Assembly: GCF_001562255.1 (NCBI RefSeq)
Contig: NZ_CP014301.1
Location: 744,001 to 808,000 of the forward strand
Reading direction: 5' to 3'
Origin: Bosea sp. PAMC 26642
Lineage (GTDB): Bacteria; Pseudomonadota; Alphaproteobacteria; Rhizobiales; Beijerinckiaceae
Length of the DNA stretch: 64,000 nt
Part shown: one piece after another, positions 1 through 8,954 of the stretch
How the letters are laid out: every line of letters starts with the position of its first letter
How positions within the stretch are numbered: the stretch's first letter is position 1
Notes under the pieces: generated by a model
The model's input: only the letters and a program-made list of their open reading frames with translations
The model's database searches: none
Told to the model about the DNA's origin: nothing
Made by a program: the position numbers and the translations under genes

Positions 1-137
1 GCGTGAAAGCCGGCGCCAAGCCCGAGGATAGCGGCGTCTCGATCGGCATCGACGTGACGCGCCGCCTCAAGATCCAGGCCGAAACTGGAGCCGACGGCAG
101 CGCCGCGGTCGGTGTCGGCGCGGAATGGGAATATTAG
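1..137 (+). CDS. tamB: TamB (translocation and assembly module, DUF490), C-terminal end only
   Basis: The window opens inside a plus-strand gene. The frame starting at base 3 reads 44 codons to TAG at 135-137. The peptide carries TRRLKIQAETGADG and ends VGVGAEWEY, which is the typical aromatic-ending beta-strand of the TamB/DUF490 C-terminus. TamB is an inner-membrane-anchored periplasmic protein that works with the outer-membrane protein TamA in outer-membrane biogenesis and lipid transport. Only the last strand is visible, so the family call rests on this short tail. TamA would be expected upstream, outside the window. Confidence 0.7.
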   Translation, partial: VKAGAKPEDSGVSIGIDVTRRLKIQAETGADGSAAVGVGAEWEY

Positions 138-598
138 CGTAGTTGGACCAACCCACGGTCCTCAGGGTGGGGGCTATTGGGTAGATGCGTGGGTCGTGAT
201 TCACGCCCGAGCGCCCGACCGATTCCCTGCCTGCAACCGGCCTGCTCCGACGGATTCCATCGAAAACGGGTCGGTTTCTCGACGTGTCCAGGCCCGATTG
301 GTTAACCAAACCTAAATTCGGCGCCTTAAAGCGTGGCGCGCCTGCAACACCGGGGGGCAAAGCACCCCCAGACGGGGTGCGCGACCATGATCGAGGTTGA
401 TCGGCGATCACGCATTCGTATGGTGATTGTGCGTCGGGACACTCCCGGTCGCTGTTTTTCTTCCTCGCCTCTGAATGGTTCAGGGACAAGGGGGAAAGGC
501 CGGGAATAGGCGAGTTCGTCGGTTGGGTCTCCTGGGGCTGGCCGACAACAGAACAGACCAAAACCCGAGGGTCTCGAAACTTTTTTTGGAGGTTACCA
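138..598. other. 461-bp non-coding leader between tamB and the porin gene
   Basis: No convincing gene is seen here; the open frames lack ribosome binding sites and family resemblance. The stretch holds a small hairpin at 362-380 (GCACCCC, loop CAGAC, GGGGTGC) without a T-run, and an AT-richer patch around 296-325. The length suggests a long 5' leader and promoter region for the highly expressed porin that follows. The leader ends in a strong GGAGG Shine-Dalgarno at 588-592. No confident -35/-10 pair could be picked by eye. Confidence 0.5.
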
Positions 599-1951
599 AT
601 GAAGCTCGTTAAGAGCCTCCTCCTCGGTTCCGCCGCCGGCATCGCCGCGGTTGCCGGGGCTCAGGCCGCCGACCTTCCCTCGCGGAAGGCCGCTCCGGTC
701 GAATACGTTCGCGTCTGCTCCGCCTATGGCGCAGGCTTCTTCTACATCCCCGGCACCGAGACCTGCCTGCGCGTCAGCGGACGTGTTCGTGCAGAGTATC
801 TGGTCGGTGAGCGCTTCGGCGACAACCAGGACGCCTACGGCACCCGCGCTCGTGGCCGTTTGAACATCGACGCCCGCACGGCCACCGCCTACGGCACGCT
901 GCGTACCTACATCCGCTACGAGCTGACCAACAACTCGGGTCTCTACAGCACTGCCGGCATCTCGCCGTTCAACGCTGGTGCGTCCGTCCCCACCGCCGGC
1001 TTCGGCCGCGGCGTCGGCACGACCGGCTCGCTGCTCGACATGGCGTTCGTCCAGTTCGGCCCGATCACGGCCGGTCGTGCGCAGTCGTTCTTCGACTTCT
1101 ACCCGAACGATTTCAACTTCAACTCGGTCCGTACGGCTGACAGCCGTCTGAACCTGTTGGCCTACACCGCGACCTTCGGTTCGGGCTTCTCGGCGACGGT
1201 TTCGCTTGAAGATCGCGTTTCGGGAACCGGCGGCCGCGAGGTCAACTTCCCCGGCTCGACCTATCAGGGCCAGGACTTCCCGGATGTCGTGGCTTCGCTC
1301 CGTGTCGAGCAGGGCTGGGGCGCTGCGCAGTTGTCGGGTGCTTTGACCCAGCGTAAGCTGACCACCGGCAACATCGCAGGCGCTGTCGAAGGCGACGAGA
1401 TGGGCTACGCCGTTCAGGCAGGTGTCAAGTTCAACCTGCCGATGATCGCCGCTGGCGACACCTTCGTTCTGCAGGCTGCTTACGCCGATGGCGCGATTGG
1501 CTATCTCGGCTGGAACTCGGGCACGTTCGGCCTCGGCCGTTTGGGTGCTCTGGCTCTTGCTGATGCCGCCTTCTCGGGTATTGGCAACAACGTCAAGACC
1601 ACGACCGGCTTCTCGATCGTGGCTGCTCTGAAGCACTTCTGGACCCCGGAACTGCGTACCGAGATCTCGGCTTCGTATTCGGAGCTGAAGCTCGGCTACC
1701 TGAACGGTGGCGGCGTTTACTTCAACCCGCTCGACGTTCGTTCGCTTGATCCGAAGGAATTCATCATCGCCGGCAACCTGATTTGGTCGCCTGTGTCGGG
1801 CCTGGATATCGGCGTGGAAGTGCTCTACTCGCACCTCGATGTTCGTTCGCCGGTTACGACCGTCAACAACTTTGGCGGTCGCAATGCCCTTCTCGGCATC
1901 AAGAGCGAAGATGCGATTGCTGGTCGTCTGCGCATCCAGCGCGACTTCTGA
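599..1951 (+). CDS. Major outer-membrane porin (Porin_2 family)
   Basis: 450 residues with a clear signal peptide ending AGAQA-ADLPSRK. The mature start followed by APVEYVRVCSAYGAGFFYIPGTETCLRVSGRVRAEY is the hallmark of the alphaproteobacterial Omp2a/Omp2b (Porin_2) family, including the conserved pair of cysteines. The C-terminus ends in phenylalanine (RLRIQRDF), as outer-membrane barrels do for Bam recognition. It should form a trimeric general-diffusion pore. GGAGG lies 6 bases before the ATG. A long leader and a strong terminator directly downstream suggest a monocistronic, highly expressed gene. The codon choice is rich in preferred codons such as TTC, AAC and CTG. Confidence 0.95.
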   Translation: MKLVKSLLLGSAAGIAAVAGAQAADLPSRKAAPVEYVRVCSAYGAGFFYIPGTETCLRVSGRVRAEYLVGERFGDNQDAYGTRARGRLNIDARTATAYGTLRTYIRYELTNNSGLYSTAGISPFNAGASVPTAGFGRGVGTTGSLLDMAFVQFGPITAGRAQSFFDFYPNDFNFNSVRTADSRLNLLAYTATFGSGFSATVSLEDRVSGTGGREVNFPGSTYQGQDFPDVVASLRVEQGWGAAQLSGALTQRKLTTGNIAGAVEGDEMGYAVQAGVKFNLPMIAAGDTFVLQAAYADGAIGYLGWNSGTFGLGRLGALALADAAFSGIGNNVKTTTGFSIVAALKHFWTPELRTEISASYSELKLGYLNGGGVYFNPLDVRSLDPKEFIIAGNLIWSPVSGLDIGVEVLYSHLDVRSPVTTVNNFGGRNALLGIKSEDAIAGRLRIQRDF

Positions 1952-1973
1952 TCGGTCTCCCGATCTCGTCAGA

Positions 1974-2002
1974 AAGCCCCGGGGAAACCCGGGGCTTTTT
2001 TT
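1974..2002 (+). terminator. Rho-independent terminator of the porin gene
   Basis: A 10-bp perfect GC-rich stem (AAGCCCCGGG / CCCGGGGCTT) with a GAAA tetraloop is followed by seven T residues (1996-2002). It lies 22 bp after the porin stop codon. This is a textbook intrinsic terminator. Confidence 0.95.
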
Positions 2003-2163
2003 ATGCCTGCGGCGGCTGTGGAAGATCGTCGTTACGTTTGGGCAAGCTATTGAAGACAGGCGGATTTTCGCCTTAGATATCATGATGCGGCGGTTGCGCT
2101 TCCGTTGAGCCGGCCGCGATGGCGTGGCTGGCTCGAAGCCTTGCGCGGTGCTCGGAGTGGGGA

Positions 2164-4425
2164 ATGGTCAAGCCGGCTGGGTGGTTGTGGGGGCTGGTGC
2201 CGCTGGCCGTGCTCTGGTTTGCCGGGAACGCCATGCTCGGCGATGCCATCGAGCGCGATGTCGGCCATCGGTCCACGGTCGCGGCCGTCGCTGCCGGCGG
2301 CGAGGTGCCCGGCGCGCGGCCGGTCACGGTCCGCGTCGTCGGACGCGATATCGATGTCGGCGGCGAAACGCTGTCGACCGAGGGCGCCGGTGCCGCGATG
2401 TCGCGGCTGCGGGCAGAATTCGGCGTCCGCCGCGCGCTCGGCGGTCTCTCGCAGGCCGTAGCCCAAAAACCCTATAGCTGGTCGGCGACGCGCCTGACGG
2501 AGGCCGTTGTTATAAGCGGTTTCACACCGGACGAGGCAACCGCGATGGCCAACGTCGCGGCCGCGCGCGAAGCGCTGCCGAACCTGCGCATCGACGACCG
2601 GCAAAGTCTTGCCTTCGGAGCGCCTCAGGGCTTCGCCGCGATCACCCGCTCTATCATCGCCGAACTCGCCAAACTCTCGGCCGGCAAGGTCGCGCTCGAC
2701 GACCAACGTTTCTGCATCGAAGGGCAGGCCGCGACCCCAGAGCAGTTTCTGGCGTTGAAGCAAGCCAGCGCCGCGCTCGCCCAAGACGGCTTCCAGGCTG
2801 TCGATTGCGCGCTCGAACCGCCGCGCATTGCCGACTTCCGCTGGAGTGCCGAGCGCGGCGCCGACGGCGCGATCGACGTGACCGGGTTCTACCCCTCTGA
2901 CGCTGTCAGGCAGCAGATCGCAACGCTGTTGCGCCGCAGCTTCCCCGATCCGATCCGCATTTCCGATGCGACCCTGCCGGCTCTCGGGGAGCCGAGCGCC
3001 TTTCTGCTCAAGGCGACCCGCGCCATCGCCGATCTCGCCAGATTGCGCAGCGGCAAGGTCGAGATCGGCGGCGAGAGCTACCGCCTGAGCGGCGAGGGGC
3101 CGGCCGACTACGACTCCTGTCAGGCGCTTCGACTCCAGATCGCGCAGGCCGACGGCCCCGATTCCGTCGCGCAGGCAAGCATCGCCTGTCCGCCAGCGCC
3201 GCCGCCACCGCCTCCGCTCCCGGAGATGCCGGCGCTGCCGGACATTCCGCCGCTCGACCTGTCCATGCCGGCCCCGCCAGCCTCATTGCCCGCGCCGGCG
3301 GTACCGCTACGCTGGAGCGCGACGCTGGAAGGCGGACGGCTGGCGCTGTCGGGTACCGTCCGTGACGAAGCCGCGCGTGCCGTCATGCTCGATTTGGCTC
3401 GGCAGATGGTTCCAGGCGCGACGATCGCGGACGGCCTGACGCTCGAGCCCAATCTGAGCGAAGCGCCGGGTCCATCTGGCGCGATTCGCTTTTTACTCGA
3501 ATCTCTGGGCCGTATGACGCAAGGAGCGGCTTCGATCCAGGGACCGCGGGCCAGCCTCTCGGGCGCGGTAGCGGACAGCGAGGCCCTGCGTCGGTTGACG
3601 ACGGCGCTGGCGCAGAGGCCGCTTCCGGGCGGGGTGGAACTGAGCGGTGGACTGGCCCAGATCGCGCTGCGCCCCTATGTGCTCACGGCCTCCGTCGATC
3701 GCTCGGGCTTGACCCTGTCGGGCGCATTGCCGGACGATGCCGCACGCGCTGCGCTCCTGACTCTGGTCGAGGCGTCTCCGCTCGAGGGCAAGCTCACCGA
3801 CGAGACGCAGATCGTTCCCGGCGCGCCGGCGGGCTTTTCCGTCGCCGCCCGCGAAGCGGTGACGAACCTGTTGCGGCTCGATCTCGGTACGGCGCGGCTC
3901 AGCGAGGATGGACTGGTGATACAGGGCCTGACCTGCCGTGACCTCATCAAGGCCGAGGTCGAGACAAGCCTGGCCTCGCGCCTGCCGGCGGGCATGACGG
4001 GGCGTGCCGAGATCGGATTGCGCCAGACGGGCTGCCTTATCGATCCGCCCAACACCTGCCAGGCCGATCTCGATGCCCTGACCAAACGCAACACGGTCCT
4101 CTTCGCGCAGGGCGCCTCTACGGTGGCGCTCGACGCCCCGACGGATCGCGTCATCGGCGAAGTCTTCGATATCCTGAAGCAATGCCCGAATTCGCGCATC
4201 ACCATCGAAGGCCACACCAATGTCGATGGCGAGCGCTATGGCTTCGACAATCGCGACCTGTCGAACCGCCGCGCCATGCGTGTCCGCGACGAACTCGTCA
4301 GGCGCGGTGTCGATGCCGGCCAGTTGGCCGCGACCGGGTACGGCTCCGAGCGGCCGCTCTCGCCGCACGGCACGGCCGAGGCGCGCGTCGCGAACCGCCG
4401 CGTCCAGTTCACCGTGGCGAAGTAA
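2164..4425 (+). CDS. OmpA-family protein with tandem BON-like repeats and proline-rich linker
   Basis: 753 residues. I chose ATG 2164 because GGAG lies 6 bases upstream and the protein then begins MVKPAGWLWGLVPLAVLW, a membrane anchor; an in-frame ATG at 2119 has no such site. After the single N-terminal membrane segment come about four similar modules (pattern W/L-SAT...SG-x3-D-x2-A/R), resembling BON-type repeats. A proline-rich spacer at about residues 342-380 divides them. The final 110 residues are an OmpA-type peptidoglycan-binding domain with the TIEGHTNVDGE and NRDLSNRRAMRVRDEL blocks. The likely role is linking the inner membrane to peptidoglycan. The next gene starts 11 bp later and probably shares its transcript. 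Confidence 0.85.
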   Translation: MVKPAGWLWGLVPLAVLWFAGNAMLGDAIERDVGHRSTVAAVAAGGEVPGARPVTVRVVGRDIDVGGETLSTEGAGAAMSRLRAEFGVRRALGGLSQAVAQKPYSWSATRLTEAVVISGFTPDEATAMANVAAAREALPNLRIDDRQSLAFGAPQGFAAITRSIIAELAKLSAGKVALDDQRFCIEGQAATPEQFLALKQASAALAQDGFQAVDCALEPPRIADFRWSAERGADGAIDVTGFYPSDAVRQQIATLLRRSFPDPIRISDATLPALGEPSAFLLKATRAIADLARLRSGKVEIGGESYRLSGEGPADYDSCQALRLQIAQADGPDSVAQASIACPPAPPPPPPLPEMPALPDIPPLDLSMPAPPASLPAPAVPLRWSATLEGGRLALSGTVRDEAARAVMLDLARQMVPGATIADGLTLEPNLSEAPGPSGAIRFLLESLGRMTQGAASIQGPRASLSGAVADSEALRRLTTALAQRPLPGGVELSGGLAQIALRPYVLTASVDRSGLTLSGALPDDAARAALLTLVEASPLEGKLTDETQIVPGAPAGFSVAAREAVTNLLRLDLGTARLSEDGLVIQGLTCRDLIKAEVETSLASRLPAGMTGRAEIGLRQTGCLIDPPNTCQADLDALTKRNTVLFAQGASTVALDAPTDRVIGEVFDILKQCPNSRITIEGHTNVDGERYGFDNRDLSNRRAMRVRDELVRRGVDAGQLAATGYGSERPLSPHGTAEARVANRRVQFTVAK

Positions 4426-4436
4426 GGCGCGCGCTC

Positions 4437-5483
4437 ATGCTGTATCTCGCCTCCAAATTCGTCTGGTTCCTGCTCGCTGCCTTCGCGATGGGCGTCGTCA
4501 TGGGTTGGCTCGCCCGGCCCGGTCCTGCCCGGCGCTGGAGCCGCGCCTTGACGGTCCTCGCTTTGATCTGGGCCGTGGTGGCGGCATCGACCTGGTCGCA
4601 GACCGTCAACGGCAAGGTCGCGCTCTGGCTCGAAACCGGCCTGCTTTTCGTGGCTGCCTATGTCGTCGGCTGGCTGCTGGTCAGTCTCCTGCCTGCCGGC
4701 ACGGCGACGCGCGAAGCCGCCATCGAAGCGCCTGCTGTGTCGGAGGCGGTCGCCAGTGTCGAGCCGGCAGCTGCGCCGACAGCCGTCGTCGCGCCGGTCG
4801 ATGCGATGCCGAAAGTCGAGGGCGAAGACGACCTGCCCGGTGTCCGGCCGGCCGGAATCCAGTTGGCGCGCGATGGCAAGGCCGACGACCTCAAGCTGAT
4901 CAAGGGTGTCGGCCGGCAGAATGAAGGCCGATTGCATGGGCTCGGCATCTGGCATTTCGACCAGATAGCGGCCTGGGATGCGCAGAATATCGAATGGGTC
5001 GGCGGCTATCTCGCATTCCCGGGCCGGATCGAGCGCGAGGCCTGGGTCTCGCAGGCAAAGACGCTGGCCGCCGGCGAACAGACGGACTTCGCCCGGCGCG
5101 CGAAAGCCGGCCTGGTCTCCTCGTCACGCGATGACGGAACGCAAGGTCAGGCCAATGTCGTCGACATGGCCACGGACGGTCTGGACGGCGAGCGCCCGGG
5201 AAATCTGCTGGAGACCGCCCGCGACGGCAAGCCCGACGATCTCGAACTGATCAAGGGCATCGGCCCGGCCACTGCCGCCGATCTCAACCGCCTCGGCATC
5301 TGGCATTTCGATCAGCTGGCCGACCTGCGCGAGGCCGAAATTCGCTACGTCTCGGCCTTCGCCGGCTTCCCCGGCCGGGGCATCACCGAGAAATGGAGCG
5401 AGGAGGCCGACATCCTCAAGCATGGCGGCGAGACGGCCCATTCGCGCGCGGTCAAGGCGGAGAGGGACGAGGCGAAAGACTGA
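4437..5483 (+). CDS. Membrane-anchored protein with two helix-hairpin-helix-type domains
   Basis: 348 residues. Two N-terminal membrane segments (about residues 5-25 and 35-55, with a third hydrophobic stretch near 65-82) are followed by an alanine/proline-rich linker. Two copies of one domain follow: DDLKLIKGVG...LHGLGIWHFDQIAAW and DDLELIKGIG...LNRLGIWHFDQLADL. Each contains the LIKGIG-x-LGI hairpin seen in helix-hairpin-helix proteins and in C-terminal extensions of alphaproteobacterial NuoE and L21. The two copies clearly arose by internal duplication. It lies 11 bp after the OmpA-type gene, so co-transcription is likely. The function is unknown; the pair may tether nucleic acid or a partner protein to the envelope. 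Confidence 0.75.
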   Translation: MLYLASKFVWFLLAAFAMGVVMGWLARPGPARRWSRALTVLALIWAVVAASTWSQTVNGKVALWLETGLLFVAAYVVGWLLVSLLPAGTATREAAIEAPAVSEAVASVEPAAAPTAVVAPVDAMPKVEGEDDLPGVRPAGIQLARDGKADDLKLIKGVGRQNEGRLHGLGIWHFDQIAAWDAQNIEWVGGYLAFPGRIEREAWVSQAKTLAAGEQTDFARRAKAGLVSSSRDDGTQGQANVVDMATDGLDGERPGNLLETARDGKPDDLELIKGIGPATAADLNRLGIWHFDQLADLREAEIRYVSAFAGFPGRGITEKWSEEADILKHGGETAHSRAVKAERDEAKD

Positions 5484-5510
5484 GGGCGCGTCGGCTCTTC
5501 AAATATGGTC

Positions 5511-5620
5511 GTCATTCCGGACAAGCCGCGAAGCGGCGCCGATCCGGAATCCATGCCTGACCTTAAAACCAGCGTCCCGGCATGGATTCCGGGTCTCCGC
5601 TTCGCTGCGCCCGGAATGAC
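5511..5620. repeat. REP-like inverted repeat (CATTCCGG family)
   Basis: A long imperfect palindrome: GTCATTCCGG at 5511 pairs with CCGGAATGAC ending at 5620, and CCGGAATCCATGCC in the left half pairs with GGCATGGATTCCGG in the right half, with a short AT-rich loop around 5557-5567. It sits between convergent genes. The structure suggests a dispersed palindromic element that may also act as a terminator or mRNA-stabilising fold. Confidence 0.75.
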
Positions 5621-5659
5621 AGCGCGAGGAATGAACCCAGAGCCCTGAGATCGTCGAAT

Positions 5660-6559
5660 TCAGGCCGCCTTCTTCTCCGCCCTGCCGATCAGCTTGCCGA
5701 TCCGCCGCACCATGTCGTTGCTGCCGAGCAAGGGCGCATGGCCCTGTCCCGGTGCGACGAATGTCTGGCAATCGGGATGGCGCTCGCCCATTTCGATCAG
5801 CGTCTTCTCGGCCAGCAGATCGGAATTCGCGCCGCGTATCGCCAATACGGGAACCCCGTTCAGCCCGGCGAAATAGCTCCACAGCACCGGCAGCGGCGCC
5901 TCGAGATCGAGCTCCTCCAAGACCTTCATCAGCTTCGGGTCGTAGTCGGTAACAAGCTTGCCGTCGCGCTCGGTCCAGGTCCGCCGCGCCATCATCTCCC
6001 ATTGGACATCGTCGAAAAGCGGGAACTGCTGGTCCGAAAGCCGCTTCAGGATTTCCGCGCCCTCGCCATAGCTGCGCGGCAGCGGCAGCTTGCCGACATA
6101 GCCTCTGATCCGCAAAAGCCCGCGCGCATCGATCACCGGGCCGATATCGTTCAGCACCACGCCCTTGATCATCGCTGGCCGCGCCGCCGCCAGCGCCATG
6201 GTCAAGAGCCCCCCGCGGGAGGTGGCGACGAACACCGCCTCCTCGATGCCCGCCGCGGTCAGCAGCTGCATCATATCGTCGAGTTCGACGCGGATGTCGT
6301 AGTTCGCCCAGGTCTTGTCATAGCCCGAGCGTCCCCGCCCGCGATAATCCAGCCCCAGCACGCGGCGCGGCCTCGTCCCATCCTGTGCGAGCGCCAGCGC
6401 CAGCTCATGGAAATCGGCGGCCGTCCGCGCAAAGCCCGGCAGGCAGACGATCGGCAGCGCCTGCGACGCGAGGGGGCCGTAGTCGCGCGCATGCAGCTTC
6501 AGCCCGTCGCGGGCCGTGACGAAAAGCGAGGCGAATCCGGTATCGGTGGTGTCAGTCAC
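5660..6559 (-). CDS. Alpha/beta-hydrolase
   Basis: 299 residues with the alpha/beta-hydrolase fold. The oxyanion region is LPGFARTAADF, the GLDYRGRGRSGYD segment follows, the nucleophile elbow is ATSRGG (serine), and the catalytic histidine is in APGQGHAPLL near the C-terminus. An aspartate in RGANSDLL is the likely acid. The GxSxG motif reads A-T-S-R-G, a slightly unusual elbow found in some hydrolases near this family. The substrate cannot be told from sequence. The gene is flanked on both sides by palindromic repeats, so it is probably monocistronic. Confidence 0.85.
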   Translation of the reverse strand: MTDTTDTGFASLFVTARDGLKLHARDYGPLASQALPIVCLPGFARTAADFHELALALAQDGTRPRRVLGLDYRGRGRSGYDKTWANYDIRVELDDMMQLLTAAGIEEAVFVATSRGGLLTMALAAARPAMIKGVVLNDIGPVIDARGLLRIRGYVGKLPLPRSYGEGAEILKRLSDQQFPLFDDVQWEMMARRTWTERDGKLVTDYDPKLMKVLEELDLEAPLPVLWSYFAGLNGVPVLAIRGANSDLLAEKTLIEMGERHPDCQTFVAPGQGHAPLLGSNDMVRRIGKLIGRAEKKAA

Positions 6560-6562
6560 TTC

Positions 6563-6669
6563 AGCCTCATCCTGAGGAGCGATCTGGAAGATCGCGTCTC
6601 GAAGGATGCTCCAGTGCGCTCTTGAGCATCCTTCGAGACGCCGCTTTGCGGCTCCTCAGGATGAGGGCT
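6563..6669. repeat. REP-like inverted repeat (CCTCATCCTGAGGAGC family)
   Basis: The outer arms AGCCTCATCCTGAGGAGC (6563-6580) and GCTCCTCAGGATGAGGGCT (6651-6669) enclose a second inverted pair, GTCTCGAAGGATGCTC (6596-6611) and GAGCATCCTTCGAGAC (6624-6639). The whole element can fold into one long cruciform or hairpin. It lies between two minus-strand genes. Confidence 0.8.
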
Positions 6670-6695
6670 GCGCATTGAAGCGATCTCTATCCGAT

Positions 6696-8783
6696 CTACT
6701 CCCGCCGCCCGCCGCGCTTCAAGTCGTGGTCGATCAGATAGGCGGTGCGCTGGTCAAGGAATTGCCGGTAGACCTGCAGGTTCTCCATCACCCGCTGCAC
6801 ATAGTTGCGCGTCTCGTAGAACGGGATGCGCTCGACCCAGTCGATGGCATCGACCTCGGGCGCGCGCGGATCGCCATAGGCTTCGATCCACTTCTTCACA
6901 TTGCCTCCCCCGGCATTATAGGCCGCGAAGGTCAGGATGTAGGAGCCGCGCCAGTCCTTAAGCAGGTCGTTGAGATGGGCCGCGCCCATCTGCGCTGAAT
7001 AGAGCGCGTCGCGGCCGAGCCTCGGCCAGTCGAAGGGCAGGTTGGCGCGCCGGGCCGTCTCGCGCGCCGTCGCCGGCATCATCTGCATCAGTCCGCGGGC
7101 GCCGACGGGCGATGTCGCGGTCGGGTCGAAAGCGCTCTCCTGCCTTGCGATGGCATGGACGATGGCGCGCTCCATCGGGTCGCCCAGTGTCGGAAAATCC
7201 GGAACGCCCGTGGTCGGGAAGGCGGCGGTGTCGAGCGGAAAGCCGCGCTGCAGCGACTGCTTGCCGATCGAGAGCAGTGTCCGGATATCCCCCTCGCGCC
7301 GGGCAATCGCCGCGACCGCCTCCAGCGCCGGCGTGGTGTGAAGGCTCTGCGCCAGATCCGCCAGCATCAGCGCTGCGAGGTCGCGCGCCCCGATCTGGTA
7401 GAGAAGGAGCACGCCCTGATGGCCCGGCAGATGCGAGAGCCCGGCCGAAACCGAGCGCCGCAAGGGCAGGTCGGGCAGCCCCAGCCGCGCCCGGGCGAGT
7501 TGGCCGTAATAGGCGACCGGGTGCGCGGCGGCGCGCTCATAGGCGGCCGTCGCGACCTCCTCGCGGCCCAGCGCCTCGGCGGCGCGGCCTTGCCAATAGG
7601 CCGCACGCGCGACCGAGATCGGGGTTACCGCCAGCGCGGCCGCCGCGTCGAAATGGCCGAGCGCGCGCTCTGGGTCGTTACGGAAACGCAGCGCGATGAA
7701 GCCGGAATGCCACTCGGCATCGATCCGCTCGGGCGTGTCCTCGGCGCCATGGCCGGCCACGACCTCATAGGCTTTCTCGGCATCGCCCGCGTCCAGCAGC
7801 TTGCGTGCGATCAGCCGGCGCTCCACCCACCACTCGTCGCCATCGCCGAGCAGGGCCGGGTCGCGCGGCACGTTCGCCAGCGCCTTGGCGGCGTCGCTTG
7901 CCTTGTTCTCGCGCCTGGCCTGCTGCGCCAGCAGGAAGGAAAACGAGATGTCACTCTTCAGCGCGGCCGGCACGGCCGAAATCAGCGAGGCCGCGATCGG
8001 GCGCCGCGCCTTGGCGCTGGCGATCCGAGCCTTCGCGAGGACCACATAGTCGGCCGAGACGCGCGCGGCATTGCGTAGCGCCGCGGAGACATTCTCGCGG
8101 AAGAGATAGCGCTCGGTGCGCAGGCGATGGTCGTCGCGGCCGAGAATGTCGCCGAATGCGGCGAGCACGGCCTTTTCCAGAGGCTGGCCGAGATGGTCCT
8201 GCCGCCAGCTCTGCCGGATCAGGACATTGGCCTCGTCGCTCTGGCCCTCAGCCTTGAGCGCAAGCGCAAGCGCCACCCGCCCGGCCGGGCTGACCGGGCG
8301 CTGGACCTGGAAGAAGGCGCGGATCACGGCCGGGCTCTGCTTCTCCGAGATCAGCGCCTCTTCGGCACGGCGGCGAAACAGCGCTGTCCCGGGATAATCC
8401 GGATAGGTGTGGAGGAAGGCGTTCAGCCGCGAAAACGCCATCGGTCCGGCGCCCGACCGCATCGCCACCCATTCGAGCAGCGCCCGCGCCGAGCGGTTGT
8501 CGATGCTCCGGGCCAGGGCATCGCCTTCACCGATCGCGCCGCGCCGATAGGCTGCGACCGCCGCTTTCACCGTCTCGCGGTCGGGCTCGGTCTCTCCGTT
8601 TACCAAGGCGCCGGGGTAGGGCGGCAGGGCGCCTGTCGTCTCGACCTCAACGCTGGCGCGCGGCTGCTCCCGGATATCATCGTCGTCTCTGGCAAGCGCC
8701 GGCATGGCCGCGAGCATCGCGGGTACGAACAGACAAGCCAGATATCGTCCGGACCGGTGCTTGCAGGCTGAAGACAAGACCAT
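6696..8783 (-). CDS. Soluble lytic murein transglycosylase (GH23, Slt-like)
   Basis: 695 residues with a signal peptide (MVLSSACKHRSGRYLACLFVPAMLAAMPALA). A long alpha-helical superhelical region (about 60-500) precedes a GH23 lysozyme-like domain. The catalytic glutamate is in ARQESAFDP (about residue 549), followed by SPVGARGLMQMMPATA and AYNAGGGNVKKW. The length and domain order match Slt70-type enzymes, which cleave the MurNAc-GlcNAc bond with 1,6-anhydro product formation in the periplasm. It is transcribed away from dapA, with the two genes sharing a 171-bp intergenic region. Confidence 0.92.
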   Translation of the reverse strand: MVLSSACKHRSGRYLACLFVPAMLAAMPALARDDDDIREQPRASVEVETTGALPPYPGALVNGETEPDRETVKAAVAAYRRGAIGEGDALARSIDNRSARALLEWVAMRSGAGPMAFSRLNAFLHTYPDYPGTALFRRRAEEALISEKQSPAVIRAFFQVQRPVSPAGRVALALALKAEGQSDEANVLIRQSWRQDHLGQPLEKAVLAAFGDILGRDDHRLRTERYLFRENVSAALRNAARVSADYVVLAKARIASAKARRPIAASLISAVPAALKSDISFSFLLAQQARRENKASDAAKALANVPRDPALLGDGDEWWVERRLIARKLLDAGDAEKAYEVVAGHGAEDTPERIDAEWHSGFIALRFRNDPERALGHFDAAAALAVTPISVARAAYWQGRAAEALGREEVATAAYERAAAHPVAYYGQLARARLGLPDLPLRRSVSAGLSHLPGHQGVLLLYQIGARDLAALMLADLAQSLHTTPALEAVAAIARREGDIRTLLSIGKQSLQRGFPLDTAAFPTTGVPDFPTLGDPMERAIVHAIARQESAFDPTATSPVGARGLMQMMPATARETARRANLPFDWPRLGRDALYSAQMGAAHLNDLLKDWRGSYILTFAAYNAGGGNVKKWIEAYGDPRAPEVDAIDWVERIPFYETRNYVQRVMENLQVYRQFLDQRTAYLIDHDLKRGGRRE

Positions 8784-8954
8784 CGCAGGCTCCTTCGAGA
8801 GGGCGCATGACCTGCGATGATGGGCGAGGGCGGTTTACGAGGACTTAACTATAAGGCCACGCATTTTGATGCATTGCCGGCTTTGCCTCGGTCGGCCGAG
8901 GGTTTATGTCTGTCGCCCCGTTCGGGTTGATTTCCGCGTCAGGATGCCGCGACC

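Noticed and set aside
593..2083. 496-codon open frame antisense to the porin gene
   Set aside because: It lies opposite a strongly supported porin, has no ribosome binding site, and its composition (Arg/Ala/Gly/Val-rich, low complexity) is that of a GC-rich shadow frame.
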